Origin: Mesorhizobium shangrilense
GTDB taxonomy: Bacteria > Pseudomonadota > Alphaproteobacteria > Rhizobiales > Rhizobiaceae
NCBI RefSeq assembly: GCF_040537815.1
Contig: NZ_JBEWSZ010000004.1
Coordinates: 62,001 to 126,000 of the forward strand
Length of the DNA: 64,000 bases
Direction: 5' to 3'
Shown piece after piece: positions 63,178 to 64,000 of this stretch. The translations under genes and the position numbers were made by a program. Position 1 is the stretch's first letter; each line of letters begins with the position of its first letter. The notes beneath the pieces are model-generated. The model was given only the letters and a program-made list of their open reading frames with translations, was not told the origin of the DNA and did not search any database.

Positions 63178-64000
63178 TTATCCCCTTCCCGGTGGCTGTC
63201 GGTGTGTCTTGCCCAGGCTCCGCTGTAATGCGTCGCTGATTGCGAGCCCATTTTCTGTCTGGACCACTTTGCCGGCCGTTTCCAGGCCGGCTGAGGCACT
63301 CGACACACCGCGGCCGGAAAGCCTTGATGTGTCGAGCTTCGCGCGCAGCAGCGCCATGATCATCGGCCAGACCGAGAACTTTCCATCGCGGGCGCGTGTT
63401 GTCAGGCTTCGCAGATACCCGCCAGGGCTGGAGATGTGCTCGACCCTTTGCTGGATCGCGGCAATCGCAACCGCGGCATGGTCCTCGCCCATGACCTCGC
63501 ATGCCTCCTGGTAGGCGGACGGGCTGATCCCAAGACAGGCCCTGCCCGTTGCCGCCGCGGCCATCAGATCCCGCCATGTCCGGATTTCGCCGCCCTTCGC
63601 CAGGGCCAGGATTTCCGGGCAGGCATCCAGCACGATCCCCAAGGGCAGTTCGCGTTTTGGCAAGTGCCGCACGTTGTCGGTTTCCGCAACGTTGCCGCTC
63701 GCTTCTTTCTCTTTTCCTAAGCGGCTTTCAATTTCATTTTTAGAGTCTGGTTTTGAATTCTGTATGTGGCGCTCAAAATGAGACTCATTGGCGTTCTTAT
63801 TTTGTGAATTGACGAATGTTTCCAGCGTGTTCTGTACTTCAAACCATAGCGCTTCGAGTTCCCCCGCCAGAGCGTCCAGCACCTGACGCACCGCTGTGCG
63901 CGGAATCCTTCCGGCGATGTCTTCGTAAGCACGTTGGAAGCGTCTCCAATCGGCCGGGATGGCTTCATCCAATCCTGTGGCGATCATCTTGACGATATCG
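63178..64000 (-). CDS. repC: Plasmid replication initiator RepC (5' end beyond the window)
   Basis: At least 273 residues of the C-terminal part of RepC. The frame is open to the edge (no start seen within it), so about 130 to 160 N-terminal residues are missing. Recognisable family stretches are DWRRFQRAYEDIAGRIPRTA, LGIVLDACPEILALAKGGEI and GISPSAYQEACEVMGEDHAAVA. RepC is the replication initiator of repABC replicons and acts at an origin inside its own gene. repA and repB should lie to the right of the window. Confidence 0.93.
   Translation of the reverse strand, partial: DIVKMIATGLDEAIPADWRRFQRAYEDIAGRIPRTAVRQVLDALAGELEALWFEVQNTLETFVNSQNKNANESHFERHIQNSKPDSKNEIESRLGKEKEASGNVAETDNVRHLPKRELPLGIVLDACPEILALAKGGEIRTWRDLMAAAATGRACLGISPSAYQEACEVMGEDHAAVAIAAIQQRVEHISSPGGYLRSLTTRARDGKFSVWPMIMALLRAKLDTSRLSGRGVSSASAGLETAGKVVQTENGLAISDALQRSLGKTHRQPPGRG
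63700..63830. other. AT-rich stretch inside repC, probable replication origin
   Basis: In otherwise GC-rich DNA, this piece of repC is markedly AT-rich and encodes a low-complexity Asn/Ser/Lys/Glu linker. In rhizobial repABC plasmids the origin maps to an AT-rich central part of repC, so this is the expected place. Confidence 0.6.

Overview
The window looks like part of a large repABC plasmid or megaplasmid from an alphaproteobacterium of the Rhizobiales (Hyphomicrobiales), most likely Mesorhizobium or a close relative. The evidence is the C-terminal two thirds of a RepC replication initiator running off the right edge, a rhizobial plasmid protein of the RHE_PE00001/DUF1612 type, uniformly high GC, many ABC solute-uptake operons with catabolic enzymes, and three toxin-antitoxin modules. 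The genus is inferred from gene style only. I saw no rRNA, tRNA, CRISPR array or intact insertion sequence.

Layout from left to right. Positions 1-2400 are a decayed border: a Phd/PIN toxin-antitoxin pair, a secreted protein with a duplicated four-cysteine module and a doubtful start, and two 5'-truncated gene remnants (aldehyde dehydrogenase and a LivK-type binding protein) fused head to head. Positions 2610-17224 are an oligopeptide-type (Opp) uptake operon linked to four amidohydrolases, an Asp/Glu/hydantoin racemase, a CynX-type MFS carrier, an ankyrin protein and a GntR/FCD regulator. Two GTATAC/GTGCAC-centred palindromes lie in the divergent promoter. The set looks like a salvage or catabolic route for a cyclic amide, ureide or triazine-like nitrogen compound. 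Positions 17374-20006 hold a LysR/BASS-transporter divergent pair and a second PIN toxin-antitoxin pair.

Positions 20119-30077 hold a polyamine-type ABC importer (permeases, ATPase, binding protein), an aldehyde dehydrogenase, an enolase-superfamily enzyme, a divergent MocR regulator and a GMC oxidoreductase. A 14-bp element is shared by the two promoters of this locus. Positions 30302-33385 hold a RES-Xre toxin-antitoxin pair, a TonB-like DUF930 protein and an FMN reductase. Positions 33500-37044 encode a three-subunit membrane-bound sugar/alcohol dehydrogenase (Tat-type small subunit, FAD/Fe-S large subunit, triheme cytochrome c). A Kup potassium transporter, several very small genes and a response-regulator remnant follow. 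Positions 40616-46359 hold a second GMC oxidoreductase plus polyamine-type importer module.

Positions 46456-60020 form the most interesting catabolic block: a branched-chain-amino-acid-type importer (livK divergent from livHMGF), then a flavin monooxygenase, RidA, a DUF1028 protein, a PuuC-like aldehyde dehydrogenase, a LysR regulator, an ArgE-like deacylase and a trimethylamine-dehydrogenase-like flavoenzyme whose substrate pocket differs from true TMADH (Gln60 instead of Tyr60, Trp355 absent). I read this as an uptake and oxidation pathway for an unidentified N-alkylated, possibly N-acylated amine or amino acid. Positions 60225-64000 are the replicon maintenance end: a DUF1612 protein, a perfect 12-7-12 inverted repeat, an internally deleted DUF3800 remnant, a tyrosine recombinase and repC with an internal AT-rich stretch that is probably the replication origin.
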